Origin: Pseudoxanthomonas jiangsuensis
Lineage (GTDB): Bacteria > Pseudomonadota > Gammaproteobacteria > Xanthomonadales > Xanthomonadaceae
DNA length: 64,000 bases
Direction: 5' to 3'
Assembly (NCBI RefSeq): GCF_010093185.1
Contig: NZ_PDWL01000017.1
Span: 31,739-95,738, forward strand
This document shows positions 23,608 to 31,679 of the stretch, in pieces (position 1 is the first letter of the stretch; each line of letters begins with the position of its first letter). Below the pieces are notes generated by a model that saw only the letters and a program-made list of their open reading frames with translations, did not search any database and was not told the DNA's origin. The position numbers and the translations under genes are program-made.

Positions 23608-25008
23608 TCAGACGGTGCGCGAGTACCGGGGCTGGGCCGTGTCGGCGGCGGGGGCGAGGTAACGGTCGAAGCACATGGCGATGATACGCAGCAGCAGCCG
23701 CCCGCGCGAGGTCGCGTGCAGGCCGCGGCGGTCGAGCTCGACCAGGCCGTCGTCCTGCAGGGGCGCCAGCCGTTTCAGGGCCTCGCCGAAATAGTCGCGG
23801 AAGTCGATCACGTGGCGGCGGCCGAGGGCGTCGAAGTCCAGTTCGCCGTGGCACATCAGCGCCTGGATCACGTCGGCCCGGATCACGTCGTCCTCGTCCA
23901 TGCGCATGCCGCGCCAGACCGGCAGGCGGCCGGCGTCGATCGCCTGCTCCCAGCTGCCGATGTCGCGCGGGTTCTGGCTGAAGCTGGCGCCGATGTGGCT
24001 GATCGCGCTCACCCCCAGGCCGACCAGGTCGCTCTCGGCGTGGGTGGTGTAGCCCATGAAGTTGCGGTGCAGGCCGCCCTCGCGCTGGGCCTTGGCCAGC
24101 TCGTCGCCGGGCAGGGCGAAGTGGTCCATGCCGATGTACTCGTAGCCGGCCTGGCCGAGCTTGTCGATCGCCAGCCGCAGCAGGTCCAGCTTGGCCTCCG
24201 GCGAGGGCAGGTCCTCGGCGTGGATCCTCTGCTGCGGGCGGAACAGGTTGGGCAGGTGGGCGTAGCCGTAGATCGCCAGCCGGTCCGGGCGCGCATCCAG
24301 GGTGATGTCCAGGGTCCGCGAGAAACCCTCCAGGGTCTGCTTGGGCAGGCCGTAGATCAGGTCGACGTTGACCGAGCGGAAGCCGTGAGTGCGGCAGGCC
24401 TCGATGATGCCCAGGGTCTGCTCCACGCCCTGCACCCGGTTGACCGCCTCCTGCACCACCGGATCGAAGTCCTGCACGCCCAGGCTGGAGCGGTTGAAGC
24501 CGGCGGCGGCCAGGCGGCCGACCTCCTCGGGGGTGATGAAGCGCGGGTCCAGCTCGATCGAGCAGTCCATCTTCGCCTCGGGGGCGAAGTGGAAGTGCCG
24601 GCGCAGCACGTCCACCACCTCGGCGATCTGTGCGGGATCGAGGAAGTTGGGGGTGCCGCCGCCGAAGTGGACCTGCTGCACGTCGCGGTCGCGGTCGAAC
24701 AGGGTCGAGACCATCGCGATCTCGCGGTACAGCCGGGTGAGGTAGGCCTCGCCGCGGCCCTTGTCGCGGGTGATGATCCGGTTGCAGCCGCAGTAGAAGC
24801 ACGGGCTGGTGCAGAACGGGATGTGCAGGTACAGCGAGATCGGGCGCGGGATCGGGTCGCCGTTGCTGGCCGCGGCCACCGCCCGCAGCTCGGCCTCGCC
24901 GAACCCCGGGGTGAACTGCGGCGCCGTGGGATAGGAGGTGTAGCGCGGCCCCGGCACGTCGTAGCGCTGGAGCAGCTGCGGGTCGAACAGGGAAGAGAGA
25001 CTGGCCAT
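23608..25008 (-). CDS. hemN: oxygen-independent coproporphyrinogen III oxidase HemN
   Basis: A radical-SAM enzyme that decarboxylates coproporphyrinogen III to protoporphyrinogen IX without O2. 466 residues, as usual for HemN. N-terminal trip-wire region YDVPGPRYTSYPTA; cluster motif C66-x3-C70-x2-C73-x-C75 in HIPFCTSPCFYCGC; GGGTPNFL; later RNFMGYTTH, which contributes to substrate binding. The start is fixed by homology to within a few residues. The FNR box centre (25049.5) is 41.5 bases from this ATG, with TAGCCT at 25020-25015 as -10. The message may therefore be leaderless. First gene of hemN-fnr. Confidence 0.96.
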   Translation of the reverse strand: MASLSSLFDPQLLQRYDVPGPRYTSYPTAPQFTPGFGEAELRAVAAASNGDPIPRPISLYLHIPFCTSPCFYCGCNRIITRDKGRGEAYLTRLYREIAMVSTLFDRDRDVQQVHFGGGTPNFLDPAQIAEVVDVLRRHFHFAPEAKMDCSIELDPRFITPEEVGRLAAAGFNRSSLGVQDFDPVVQEAVNRVQGVEQTLGIIEACRTHGFRSVNVDLIYGLPKQTLEGFSRTLDITLDARPDRLAIYGYAHLPNLFRPQQRIHAEDLPSPEAKLDLLRLAIDKLGQAGYEYIGMDHFALPGDELAKAQREGGLHRNFMGYTTHAESDLVGLGVSAISHIGASFSQNPRDIGSWEQAIDAGRLPVWRGMRMDEDDVIRADVIQALMCHGELDFDALGRRHVIDFRDYFGEALKRLAPLQDDGLVELDRRGLHATSRGRLLLRIIAMCFDRYLAPAADTAQPRYSRTV

Positions 25009-25014
25009 GGCGAC

Positions 25015-25056
25015 AGGCTAGGCAGGCGGCGCCCGGGTGTCCTTGATGCAGGTCAA
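25015..25056 (-). promoter_or_regulatory. FNR-dependent promoter of hemN-fnr
   Basis: TTGAT-GCAG-GTCAA at 25043-25056 is a near-perfect palindrome. The -10 candidate TAGCCT is at 25020-25015, so transcription would begin at or next to the hemN ATG (25008). Confidence 0.8.
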
Positions 25057-25164
25057 TCCCGCCTCTGCGGACGGTTTTCCTTCAGCAAGGTGATGCCGGC
25101 GGGCGGATCCGCAGGCCCGATGTTCCATCTGCAACCGTCGCCCGGGCGGTTCGCCGCCGGCGCG

Positions 25165-25179
25165 TGTTGCATGGCAACA
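25165..25179. promoter_or_regulatory. 15-base palindrome upstream of nasT
   Basis: TGTTGC-ATG-GCAACA, a perfect inverted repeat 35 bases before the nasT start. It may be an operator or a small hairpin in the leader. No known regulator assigned. Confidence 0.3.
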
Positions 25180-25213
25180 TTGGAGCCGAGCCTCGTCCCG
25201 CCCCCCTCGCCAG

Positions 25214-25786
25214 ATGCTGCGCGTCCTGCTGGTCAACGACACCGACAAACCGATCGCCGACCTGCAGGAAGCCCTGCGCCAGGCCGGCTACGAGGTGTTG
25301 CCGCAGGTGGCCGGCGGCGGCCTGCTCAAGGCGGTGCAGGACCTGCAGCCGGACGTGGTCATTCTCGACGTCGACTCGCCCTCGCGCGACACCCTCGAGC
25401 AGCTGTCGATGCTCAACCGGCACGCGCCGCGGCCGGTGGTGATGTTCTCGGCCGACGGCGACGAGGCCCTGATCCGCGACGCGGTCGGCGCCGGGGTGGC
25501 GGCCTACGTGGTCGACGGCCTGGCGCCGGCGCGGCTGGCGCCGATCCTGCGCGTGGCCATGGCCCGCTTCGAGCAGCAGTCACACGTGCGCCAGCGGGTG
25601 GACGAGCTGGAGCAGAAGCTGCTCGACCGCAAGGACATCGACCGGGCCAAGGGCCTGCTGATGGACCGCCGCGGCCTGAGCGAGACCGAGGCCTACGCCG
25701 CCCTGCGCCAGCAGGCAATGAAGCAGGGCCTGAAACTGGCGGACGTGGCCCGGCGGATCCTGGCCATGGCCGACCTGTTGGGATGA
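25214..25786 (+). CDS. nasT: NasT: ANTAR-domain antitermination regulator of nitrate assimilation
   Basis: 190 residues: a receiver-like domain (LRVLLVNDTDKPIADLQEAL, VVILDVDSPSRDTLEQL, VVMFSADGDEAL) and a C-terminal ANTAR RNA-binding domain of three helices (QKLLDRKDIDRAKGLLMDRR, SETEAYAALRQQAMKQGLKLADVARRI). In known systems NasT binds twin hexaloop hairpins in the leader of the nas operon and prevents termination; NasS holds it inactive until nitrate or nitrite binds NasS. The matching leader is present at 27407-27477. Ribosome site weak. It is followed by nasS after 10 bases. Confidence 0.93.
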   Translation: MLRVLLVNDTDKPIADLQEALRQAGYEVLPQVAGGGLLKAVQDLQPDVVILDVDSPSRDTLEQLSMLNRHAPRPVVMFSADGDEALIRDAVGAGVAAYVVDGLAPARLAPILRVAMARFEQQSHVRQRVDELEQKLLDRKDIDRAKGLLMDRRGLSETEAYAALRQQAMKQGLKLADVARRILAMADLLG

Positions 25787-25796
25787 AGGACAGACG

Positions 25797-26879
25797 ATGA
25801 CGACTCCGCCCGCCGACGCCGTGCGCACCCTGGACGTGGGCTTCATGCCCCTGCTGGACGCCGCGCCCCTGCTGGCGGCCGTGCGCCTGGGCCTGGACCG
25901 CCGCCACGGGCTGAGCCTGCGCCTGCACCGCCAGGCGTCGTGGGCGGTGCTGCGCGACCGCCTGCTGTCGGGCGAGCTGGACGCGGCCCACGCCATGGCC
26001 GCGCTGGTGCTGGGCGTGCAGACCGGGATCGGCGGGCCGCAGGCCGACCTGGCGATCCTGATGGGCCTGAACCGCAACGGCCAGGCGATCACCCTGTCGC
26101 CGTCGCTGGCACAGGCCCTGGACGAGGGCCGCTCGCTGGCCAGCGCCCTGCGCGCGCTGCCGCGCAAGCCGGTGTTCGCCCAGACCTTCCCCACCGGCAC
26201 CCACGCCCTGTGGCTGTACTACTGGCTGGCCGCGCTGGGCCTGGACCCGATGCGCGACATCGAGGCGGTCACCCTACCGCCGCCGCTGATGCCGCAGGCG
26301 CTGGCCGCCGGCGAGCTGGACGGCTTCTGCGCCGGCGAGCCCTGGGGCGAACAGGCCGAGGCCATCGGTGCCGGCCGCCGGGTGATCCGCAGCGGCCGGA
26401 TCTGGTCCGGGCATCCGGAAAAGGTGCTGGCGACCCGCCGCGATTTCGCCGCGCTGCAGCCGGAACTGGCCACCGCGCTGACCGCGGCGGTGCTGGAGGC
26501 CTGCCGCTGGCTGGACGCCGAGCCCTCGCACCGCGAGCAGGCGGCGCAGTGGCTGGCCGAGCCGGAGGCGATCGGCCTGCCGGCCGAGCGCCTGGCCGCG
26601 TGCCTGGCGCCGCGCGAGGGCGAACTGGCGGGCGAGGCCTTGCGCTTCCATGCCGATGGCGACGCCAACTTCCCGTGGATTTCCGATGGGCGCTGGTTCC
26701 TGGGCCAGTTCCGCCGCTGGGGCTGGCTGCCGGCGGCGGCCGGGGGCGACGACGACGCCTGGCTGGCCGACCTCTACCGCCGCGACAGCTATCGTCAGGC
26801 CGCCCTGCAGCTCGGGGTGCCGCTGCCGGTGGTACCCAGCCGCGCGAGCATGCTGTTCGACCGCCGCGAGTGGGGCTGA
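25797..26879 (+). CDS. nasS: NasS: cytoplasmic nitrate/nitrite sensor
   Basis: 360 residues of the NrtA/NasF periplasmic-binding-protein fold (DVGFMPLLDAAPLLAAVRLGLD, TFPTGTHALWLYYWLAALGL, AGELDGFCAGEPWGEQA, NFPWISDGRWFLGQFRRWGWL) but with no signal peptide or lipobox. That marks it as the cytoplasmic sensor NasS rather than a transporter component. It would bind nitrate and release NasT. Pairing with nasT in one operon and the ANTAR leader downstream support this. There is no nrtB/nrtC permease or ATPase nearby. Confidence 0.92.
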   Translation: MTTPPADAVRTLDVGFMPLLDAAPLLAAVRLGLDRRHGLSLRLHRQASWAVLRDRLLSGELDAAHAMAALVLGVQTGIGGPQADLAILMGLNRNGQAITLSPSLAQALDEGRSLASALRALPRKPVFAQTFPTGTHALWLYYWLAALGLDPMRDIEAVTLPPPLMPQALAAGELDGFCAGEPWGEQAEAIGAGRRVIRSGRIWSGHPEKVLATRRDFAALQPELATALTAAVLEACRWLDAEPSHREQAAQWLAEPEAIGLPAERLAACLAPREGELAGEALRFHADGDANFPWISDGRWFLGQFRRWGWLPAAAGGDDDAWLADLYRRDSYRQAALQLGVPLPVVPSRASMLFDRREWG

Positions 26880-26910
26880 GCGGACCGGCGTCGCAACCGT
26901 AGGGCAAAGA

Positions 26911-26941
26911 CGCTGGGTCCCGGCGTTCGCCGGGACGACGG
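26911..26941 (-). repeat. REP-like palindromic repeat, copy 2
   Basis: The inverted copy of the unit at 8483-8513, with stem GTCCCGGCG/CGCCGGGAC and the same flanks CGCTGG and GACGG. It lies 31 bases after nasS and may stabilise the nasT-nasS message end. Confidence 0.75.
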
Positions 26942-27009
26942 GAGTGGGGAAAGGCGCAGCAAAGCCTGAGGAGCAGAAGCCCCCGAAGCGGTGAACGCCA
27001 CGCCCGCAG

Positions 27010-27124
27010 AGGCCGTCGTGCCTTGGGTCTGCGGGGCAAGTGGCACAGGGACGTGCCACGGCCGCGCGTTGCGGGCAGGAGGCCCGCCCGAGCGGTGCAC
27101 CGCAGACCCGAGGCACGGCGGCCC
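27010..27124. repeat. nested long palindrome
   Basis: Arms of about 25 bases (27010-27034 and 27100-27124) match as an inverted repeat with two or three mismatches. Shared core: TGCCT(T/C)GGGTCTGCGG. Inside lie two smaller hairpins, GGCAC...GTGCC (near 27042-27058) and GCGGGC...GCCCGC. The whole could fold as a cloverleaf-like or cruciform element. No coding sense. Possibly a miniature repeat element. Confidence 0.6.
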
Positions 27125-27134
27125 CGCCCGACGC

Positions 27135-27184
27135 AGCGCTTTTACGCCATCCCATCCAAGCGCCTTTACGCCATCCCCAGCGCT
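27135..27184. repeat. short tandem direct repeats
   Basis: AGCGC(T/C)TTTACGCCATCCC occurs at 27135 and 27159, followed by a third partial AGCGCT at 27179. It sits just upstream of the NtrC sites. Function unknown. Confidence 0.55.
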
Positions 27185-27192
27185 TGCCGCAC

Positions 27193-27229
27193 TGCACAAC
27201 AGCAGTGCCCCTTGCACCTTCACGGTGCC
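27193..27229 (+). promoter_or_regulatory. two NtrC-type enhancer sites
   Basis: TGCACC-TTCAC-GGTGCC at 27213-27229 fits the NtrC consensus TGCACC-N5-GGTGCA with one mismatch. TGCACA-ACAGC-AGTGCC at 27193-27209 is a weaker copy. Their centres are 20 bases apart (two helical turns) and about 140-165 bases upstream of the sigma-54 start, as expected for enhancers. Confidence 0.7.
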
Positions 27230-27336
27230 AGATGCACACGTCCGTCGACCCGCTCCCAACCGGTCTCCGTCATCCACGGACGTGCAACCCATTGATGCGG
27301 ATGGATTCGCACGCCCGATCCGAGCCGCCGGAAAAC

Positions 27337-27353
27337 TTGGCACGGCCATTGCG
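27337..27353 (+). promoter_or_regulatory. sigma-54 promoter of the nas operon
   Basis: TTGGCACGGCCATTGCG has the -24/-12 elements TGGCAC and TTGC with GG-N10-GC spacing, a textbook sigma-54 site. Start predicted near 27364. With the NtrC sites upstream it ties nitrate assimilation to nitrogen limitation. Confidence 0.8.
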
Positions 27354-27406
27354 ATGAACCCCATGCAGGCGCAACGGCGTGCCGGCACACAACCCGATAC
27401 GTAGCC

Positions 27407-27477
27407 CGGCCAACGGCGGTCGAGCCACGCAGACAACGGCGTCTTCCGGTGCGAACCGGGAGGCGCCGTTTTGTTTT
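27407..27477 (+). promoter_or_regulatory. ANTAR (NasT) antitermination leader with intrinsic terminator
   Basis: Hairpin P1 is CGGCC-AACGGC-GGTCG (27407-27422) and hairpin P2 is AGAC-AACGGC-GTCT (27431-27444). Both have the same hexaloop AACGGC, with A at position 1 and G at position 4, the ANTAR target signature. The terminator stem (27435-27450 with 27455-27470, GCGA loop, then TTGTTTT) begins inside the P2 loop, so P2 and terminator exclude each other. NasT binding to P1-P2 should allow read-through into the transporter gene. Confidence 0.87.
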
Positions 27478-27515
27478 CCGCAGCACCCGCGTACCCCCAC
27501 CCGGAGATGGCTGGA

Positions 27516-28724
27516 ATGCACCGATCCTTCTGGAAAGCCGGACACACCCCGACCCTGCTGTCGGCGTTCCTCTACTTCGACCTCAGCTTCATGGTCTGGT
27601 ACCTGCTCGGCCCGCTGCAGGTGCAGATCGCCGAAGCGCTGGCGCTGGACACCCAGCAGCGCGCGCTGATGGTGGCCGTGCCGATTCTGTGCGGCGCGGT
27701 GCTGCGGCTGTTCCTGGGCCTGCTGGCCGACCGCATCGGCGCCAAGCTGACCGGCGTGCTCGCCCAGCTGCTGGTGATCGCCGCCCTGCTGGTGGCCTGG
27801 AAGCTGGGCGTGCACAGCTTCGGCCAGGCTTTGCTGCTGGGGCTGATGCTGGGCGTGGCCGGCGCTTCCTTTGCGGTGGCCCTGCCGCTGGCCTCGCGCT
27901 GGTATCCGCCCGAGCACCAGGGCACGGCGATGGGGATCGCGGGGGCGGGCAATTCCGGCACCGTGCTGGCGGCGCTGTTCGCGCCGGCGCTGGCGGTGAC
28001 CTTCGGCTTCCAGAACGTGTTCGGCCTGGCCTGCATCCCGCTGGCGCTGGTGCTGCTGGTGTTCGCCCTGTGCGCGAAGGACGCGCCGGTGCCGGTGGCG
28101 CGCAAGACCCTGGGCGACTACGCCCAGGTGCTGGTCGGCAACCGCGACTCGTGGTGGTTCATGTTCTTCTACGCGATCACCTTCGGCGGCTTCGCCGGCT
28201 TCGCCAGCGCCCTGCCGGGCTACTTCCACGACCAGTTCGGCTTCGAGCCGAAGCTGGCCGGCTGGGCCACCGCCGCCTGCGTGCTGGCCGGCTCGGTGAT
28301 GCGCCCGCTCGGCGGCGTGATCGCCGACCGCATCGGCGGCACGCGCTCGCTGCAGATGGTCTATGTCGCCGTCACCGTGCTGGTCGCCGCCGCGGCGCTG
28401 GGCATCGGCGGGGCGACCGCGACGGTCGCGCTGTTCGTGTTCACCCTGCTGTGCCTGGGCGCGGGCAATGGGGCGGTGTTCCAGCTGGTTCCGCAGCGCT
28501 TCGGCGCCGAGATCGGGCTGATGACCGGCCTGATCGGCATGGCCGGTGGCGTCGGCGGCTTCCTGCTCGCGGCAGGGCTGGGCGTGGTCAAGCAGCACGC
28601 CGGGTCCTACGCACCGGGCCTGTGGCTGTTCGCCGCGGTCGCCCTGACCGCCTCGCTGTGCCTGGTCGGCGTCAAGCAGCGCTGGCGCATGCACTGGGCC
28701 GCGGCGGGCGCCGCCCGGGTCTGA
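27516..28724 (+). CDS. narK: MFS nitrate/nitrite transporter (NarK/NasA type)
   Basis: 402 residues, 12 membrane helices. It carries the two nitrate signature helices in modified form: AGAGNSGTVLAALFAPALA and GAGNGAVFQLVPQRFG, plus LFLGLLADRIGAK (MFS motif) and TFGGFAGFASALPGYF. It moves nitrate into the cytoplasm for NasA, and perhaps nitrite. I chose the ATG at 27516 (MHRSFWKAGHTPTLL) because GGAG lies nine bases upstream; the ATG at 27507 abuts that ribosome site. It is first in an operon with GNAT, nirB, nirD, nasA and cobA, transcribed through the ANTAR leader. Confidence 0.92.
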   Translation: MHRSFWKAGHTPTLLSAFLYFDLSFMVWYLLGPLQVQIAEALALDTQQRALMVAVPILCGAVLRLFLGLLADRIGAKLTGVLAQLLVIAALLVAWKLGVHSFGQALLLGLMLGVAGASFAVALPLASRWYPPEHQGTAMGIAGAGNSGTVLAALFAPALAVTFGFQNVFGLACIPLALVLLVFALCAKDAPVPVARKTLGDYAQVLVGNRDSWWFMFFYAITFGGFAGFASALPGYFHDQFGFEPKLAGWATAACVLAGSVMRPLGGVIADRIGGTRSLQMVYVAVTVLVAAAALGIGGATATVALFVFTLLCLGAGNGAVFQLVPQRFGAEIGLMTGLIGMAGGVGGFLLAAGLGVVKQHAGSYAPGLWLFAAVALTASLCLVGVKQRWRMHWAAAGAARV

Positions 28725-28727
28725 GCC

Positions 28728-29216
28728 ATGAACCTGCAGATCGTCGTCGACCCGCTGACCGGACCGGAGATCGCGGCATTGCTGCGCGAGCACCTGGACG
28801 ACATGTACCGGCTTTCACCGCCGGAGAGCGTGCACGCGCTGGACCTGTCCAAGCTGCGCCAGGCTGACGTCACCTTCTGGAGCGCGTGGAGCGGCGACGA
28901 ACTGCTCGGGTGCGCGGCGCTGCGCGAGCTCGACGGCTGGCACGGCGAGATCAAGTCGATGCGCACCGCCCTGGTCCATCGCGGACGCGGCGTCGGCGGC
29001 GCCCTGATGCGGCGGATCCTCGAGGAAGCCGAGCAGCGCGGCTACCGCCGGCTCAGCCTCGAGACCGGCCCCCAGCCGGAATTCGCCCCCGCCCGCGCGC
29101 TCTACCGGCGCTATGGGTTCGATGTCTGCGGTCCGTTCGACAGGTATGTCGAAGACCCGTTCAGCACTTTCATGACGCGCACCCTGGCCGGGGCGCACAA
29201 CCGGAACGAACGATGA
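28728..29216 (+). CDS. GNAT-family N-acetyltransferase inside the nitrate assimilation operon
   Basis: 162 residues of a single GNAT domain. The acetyl-CoA motif is VHRGRGVGGALMRRILEEAE (Q/RxxGxG/A form), followed by YRRLSLETGPQPEFAPARALYRRYGF, typical of PhnO/RimI-like small-molecule or protein acetyltransferases. It starts three bases after the transporter stop and its own stop overlaps the nirB start (ATGA), so it is fully embedded in the operon. Substrate unknown. It might modify a Nas component or an amine-type nitrogen compound, with no sequence evidence for either. Confidence 0.82.
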   Translation: MNLQIVVDPLTGPEIAALLREHLDDMYRLSPPESVHALDLSKLRQADVTFWSAWSGDELLGCAALRELDGWHGEIKSMRTALVHRGRGVGGALMRRILEEAEQRGYRRLSLETGPQPEFAPARALYRRYGFDVCGPFDRYVEDPFSTFMTRTLAGAHNRNER

Positions 29217-31678
29217 AGAAGCCAAGACTGGTGGTGGTGGGCAACGGCATGGCCGGCATCCGCACGCTCGAGGAGCTGCTGAAGCTGGTGCCGGACATGT
29301 ACGAGATCACCGTGTTCGGGGCCGAGCCGCACCCGAACTACAACCGCATCCTGCTCTCGCCGGTACTCGCCGGCGAGCAGACCTTCGACGAGATCGTGCT
29401 CAATCCCTTGTCCTGGTACGCCGACAACGGCATCGCCCTGCACCTGGGCAAGGAGATCACCACGATCGACCGGGTGCGGCGCAAGGTGGTCGCCGCCGAC
29501 GGAACCGAGGCCGAGTACGACCGCCTGCTGCTGGCCACCGGCTCGGTGCCGTTCATCCTGCCGGTCCCGGGCAAGGACCTGAAGGGGGTGATCGGCTACC
29601 GCGACATCCACGACACCCAGACCATGATCGACACCGCCAGGGTGAAGAAGCACGCGGTGGTGATCGGCGGCGGCCTGCTCGGGCTGGAGGCGGCCAACGG
29701 CCTGAAGCTGCGCGGCATGGAAGTGACCGTGGTCCACCTCGCCGGCTGGCTGCTGGAGCGCCAGCTCGACCCGGTGGCCGGCGCGCTGCTGGAGAAGTCG
29801 CTGGTCGAGCGCGGGCTGTCGTTCCGGCTCAACACCTCCACCACCGCGATCCTCGGCAACGAAGCCGGCGAGGTCACCGCGGTGCGCTTCTCCGACGGCG
29901 AGGAGATCGCGGCCGACCTGGTGGTGATGGCCGCCGGCATCCGCCCCAACACCGCCCTGGCCCAGGGCGCGGGCATCCACTGCAACCGCGGGATCGTGGT
30001 CAACGACACCCTGCAGACCTACGATCCGCGTGTCTATGCCGTGGGCGAATGCGCCAGCCACCGCGGCATCGCGTATGGCCTGGTCGCGCCGCTGTTCGAG
30101 CAGGCCAAGATCTGCGCCAACCACCTGGCCACCTACGGCATCGGCATCTACAAGGGCTCGGCGGTGTCGACCAAGCTCAAGGTGACCGGCATCGACCTGT
30201 TCTCGGCCGGCGAATTCATGGGCGGCGAGGGCACCGAGGAGATCGTGCTCTCCGACCCAGCCGGCGGCCTGTACAAGAAGCTGGTGATCAAGGACGACAA
30301 GCTGGTCGGTGCCTGCCTGTACGGCGACACCAGCGACGGCGCCTGGTACTTCAAGCAGATCAAGGACGCCGCGGCCATCGGCGACCGCCGCGACACCCTG
30401 GCCTTCGGCGAGACCGCCTTGGGCGACGCCGGCACCGGCGGCCAGGACCGCGCCGCGAGCATGGCCGATTCGGACGAGGTCTGCGGCTGCAACGGCGTGT
30501 GCAAGGGCACCATCGTCAAGGCGGTGCGCGAGCAGGGCCTGTTCACCGTGGACGAGGTCAAGAAGCACACCAAGGCCGCCAGCTCCTGCGGCTCGTGCAC
30601 CGGCCTGGTCGAGCAGATCCTGATGAACTGCCTGGGCTCCAACTTCCAGGAGACGCCCAAGACAAAGGCGGTGTGCGGCTGCACCGCGCTGACCCACGCC
30701 GAGGTCCGGCAGGCGATCCGCGAGCACCACCTGGTCAGCCACGCCCAGGCCTACGCCTTCATGGAATGGCGCACCCCCAACGGCTGCGCCACCTGCCGCC
30801 CGGCGGTGAACTACTACCTGCTCTCGACCTGGCCGCGCGAGGCGGTGGACGACCCGCAGAGCCGCTTCATCAACGAGCGCGCCCACGCCAACATCCAGAA
30901 GGACGGCACCTTCTCGGTGATCCCGCAGATGAAGGGCGGCGTCACCAACGCCAGCGAGCTGCGCCGGATCGCCGACGTCGCCGACAAGTACGCGGTGCCG
31001 ATGGTCAAGGTCACCGGCGGCCAGCGCATCGACCTGCTGGGGGTGAAGAAGGAGGACCTGGTCGGGGTGTGGAAGGACCTGGGCATGAACTCCGGCCACG
31101 CCTACGGCAAGTCGATCCGCACGGTGAAGACCTGCGTGGGCAGCGAGTTCTGCCGCTTCGGCACCCAGAACAGCACCCAGATGGGCATCGACCTGGAGAC
31201 GATGCTGGCCAACATGTGGAGCCCGCACAAGGTCAAGCTGGCGGTGTCCGGCTGCCCGCGCAACTGCGCCGAGTCGGGGATCAAGGACGTGGGCATCATC
31301 GCGGTGGATTCGGGTTGGGAGATCCACGTCGGCGGCAACGGCGGGATCAAGACCGAGGTCGCGCGCTTCCTGTGCAAGGTCAGGACCGCCGACGAGGTCA
31401 AGGAATACACCGGCGCCTTTCTGCAGCTGTACCGCGAAGAGGCCTACTACCTCGACCGCACCGTGCACTACATCGAGCGGGTCGGCCTGGACTACGTCAA
31501 GCGCAAGGTGGTGGAGGACGCCGACAACCGTCGTGCGCTGTACGAGCGCCTGCTGTTCGCGCTGGAGGGCCTGCCCGACCCGTGGGCCGCGCGCATCGCC
31601 GGCGCGCAGCCGCGCGAGTACGCACCGTTGAAGCTGGACACCGCCGAGCGGCGGATCGCCGTGGCCCTGGAGGACTGA
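29213..31678 (+). CDS. nirB: assimilatory nitrite reductase (NADH), large subunit NirB
   Basis: Reduces nitrite to ammonium with NADH in the cytoplasm. 821 residues: an FAD/NAD-binding part (VVVGNGMAGIRTLEEL, ATGSVPFILP, VVIGGGLLGLEAANGL, YAVGECA); BFD-like [2Fe-2S] motifs VCGCNGVCKGTIV and SSCGSCTGLVEQIL; then the sulfite/nitrite reductase domains with the sirohaem/[4Fe-4S] ligands TCVGSEFCRFG and SGCPRNCAES. The start at 29213 overlaps the GNAT stop. It works with NirD (next gene), and its sirohaem comes through CobA at the operon's end. Confidence 0.96.
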   Translation: MKKPRLVVVGNGMAGIRTLEELLKLVPDMYEITVFGAEPHPNYNRILLSPVLAGEQTFDEIVLNPLSWYADNGIALHLGKEITTIDRVRRKVVAADGTEAEYDRLLLATGSVPFILPVPGKDLKGVIGYRDIHDTQTMIDTARVKKHAVVIGGGLLGLEAANGLKLRGMEVTVVHLAGWLLERQLDPVAGALLEKSLVERGLSFRLNTSTTAILGNEAGEVTAVRFSDGEEIAADLVVMAAGIRPNTALAQGAGIHCNRGIVVNDTLQTYDPRVYAVGECASHRGIAYGLVAPLFEQAKICANHLATYGIGIYKGSAVSTKLKVTGIDLFSAGEFMGGEGTEEIVLSDPAGGLYKKLVIKDDKLVGACLYGDTSDGAWYFKQIKDAAAIGDRRDTLAFGETALGDAGTGGQDRAASMADSDEVCGCNGVCKGTIVKAVREQGLFTVDEVKKHTKAASSCGSCTGLVEQILMNCLGSNFQETPKTKAVCGCTALTHAEVRQAIREHHLVSHAQAYAFMEWRTPNGCATCRPAVNYYLLSTWPREAVDDPQSRFINERAHANIQKDGTFSVIPQMKGGVTNASELRRIADVADKYAVPMVKVTGGQRIDLLGVKKEDLVGVWKDLGMNSGHAYGKSIRTVKTCVGSEFCRFGTQNSTQMGIDLETMLANMWSPHKVKLAVSGCPRNCAESGIKDVGIIAVDSGWEIHVGGNGGIKTEVARFLCKVRTADEVKEYTGAFLQLYREEAYYLDRTVHYIERVGLDYVKRKVVEDADNRRALYERLLFALEGLPDPWAARIAGAQPREYAPLKLDTAERRIAVALED

Positions 31679-31679
31679 G

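Noticed and set aside
25797..26879. Nitrate ABC transporter binding protein (NrtA) instead of NasS
   Set aside because: There is no signal peptide or lipobox, no permease or ATPase follows, and it is paired with nasT.
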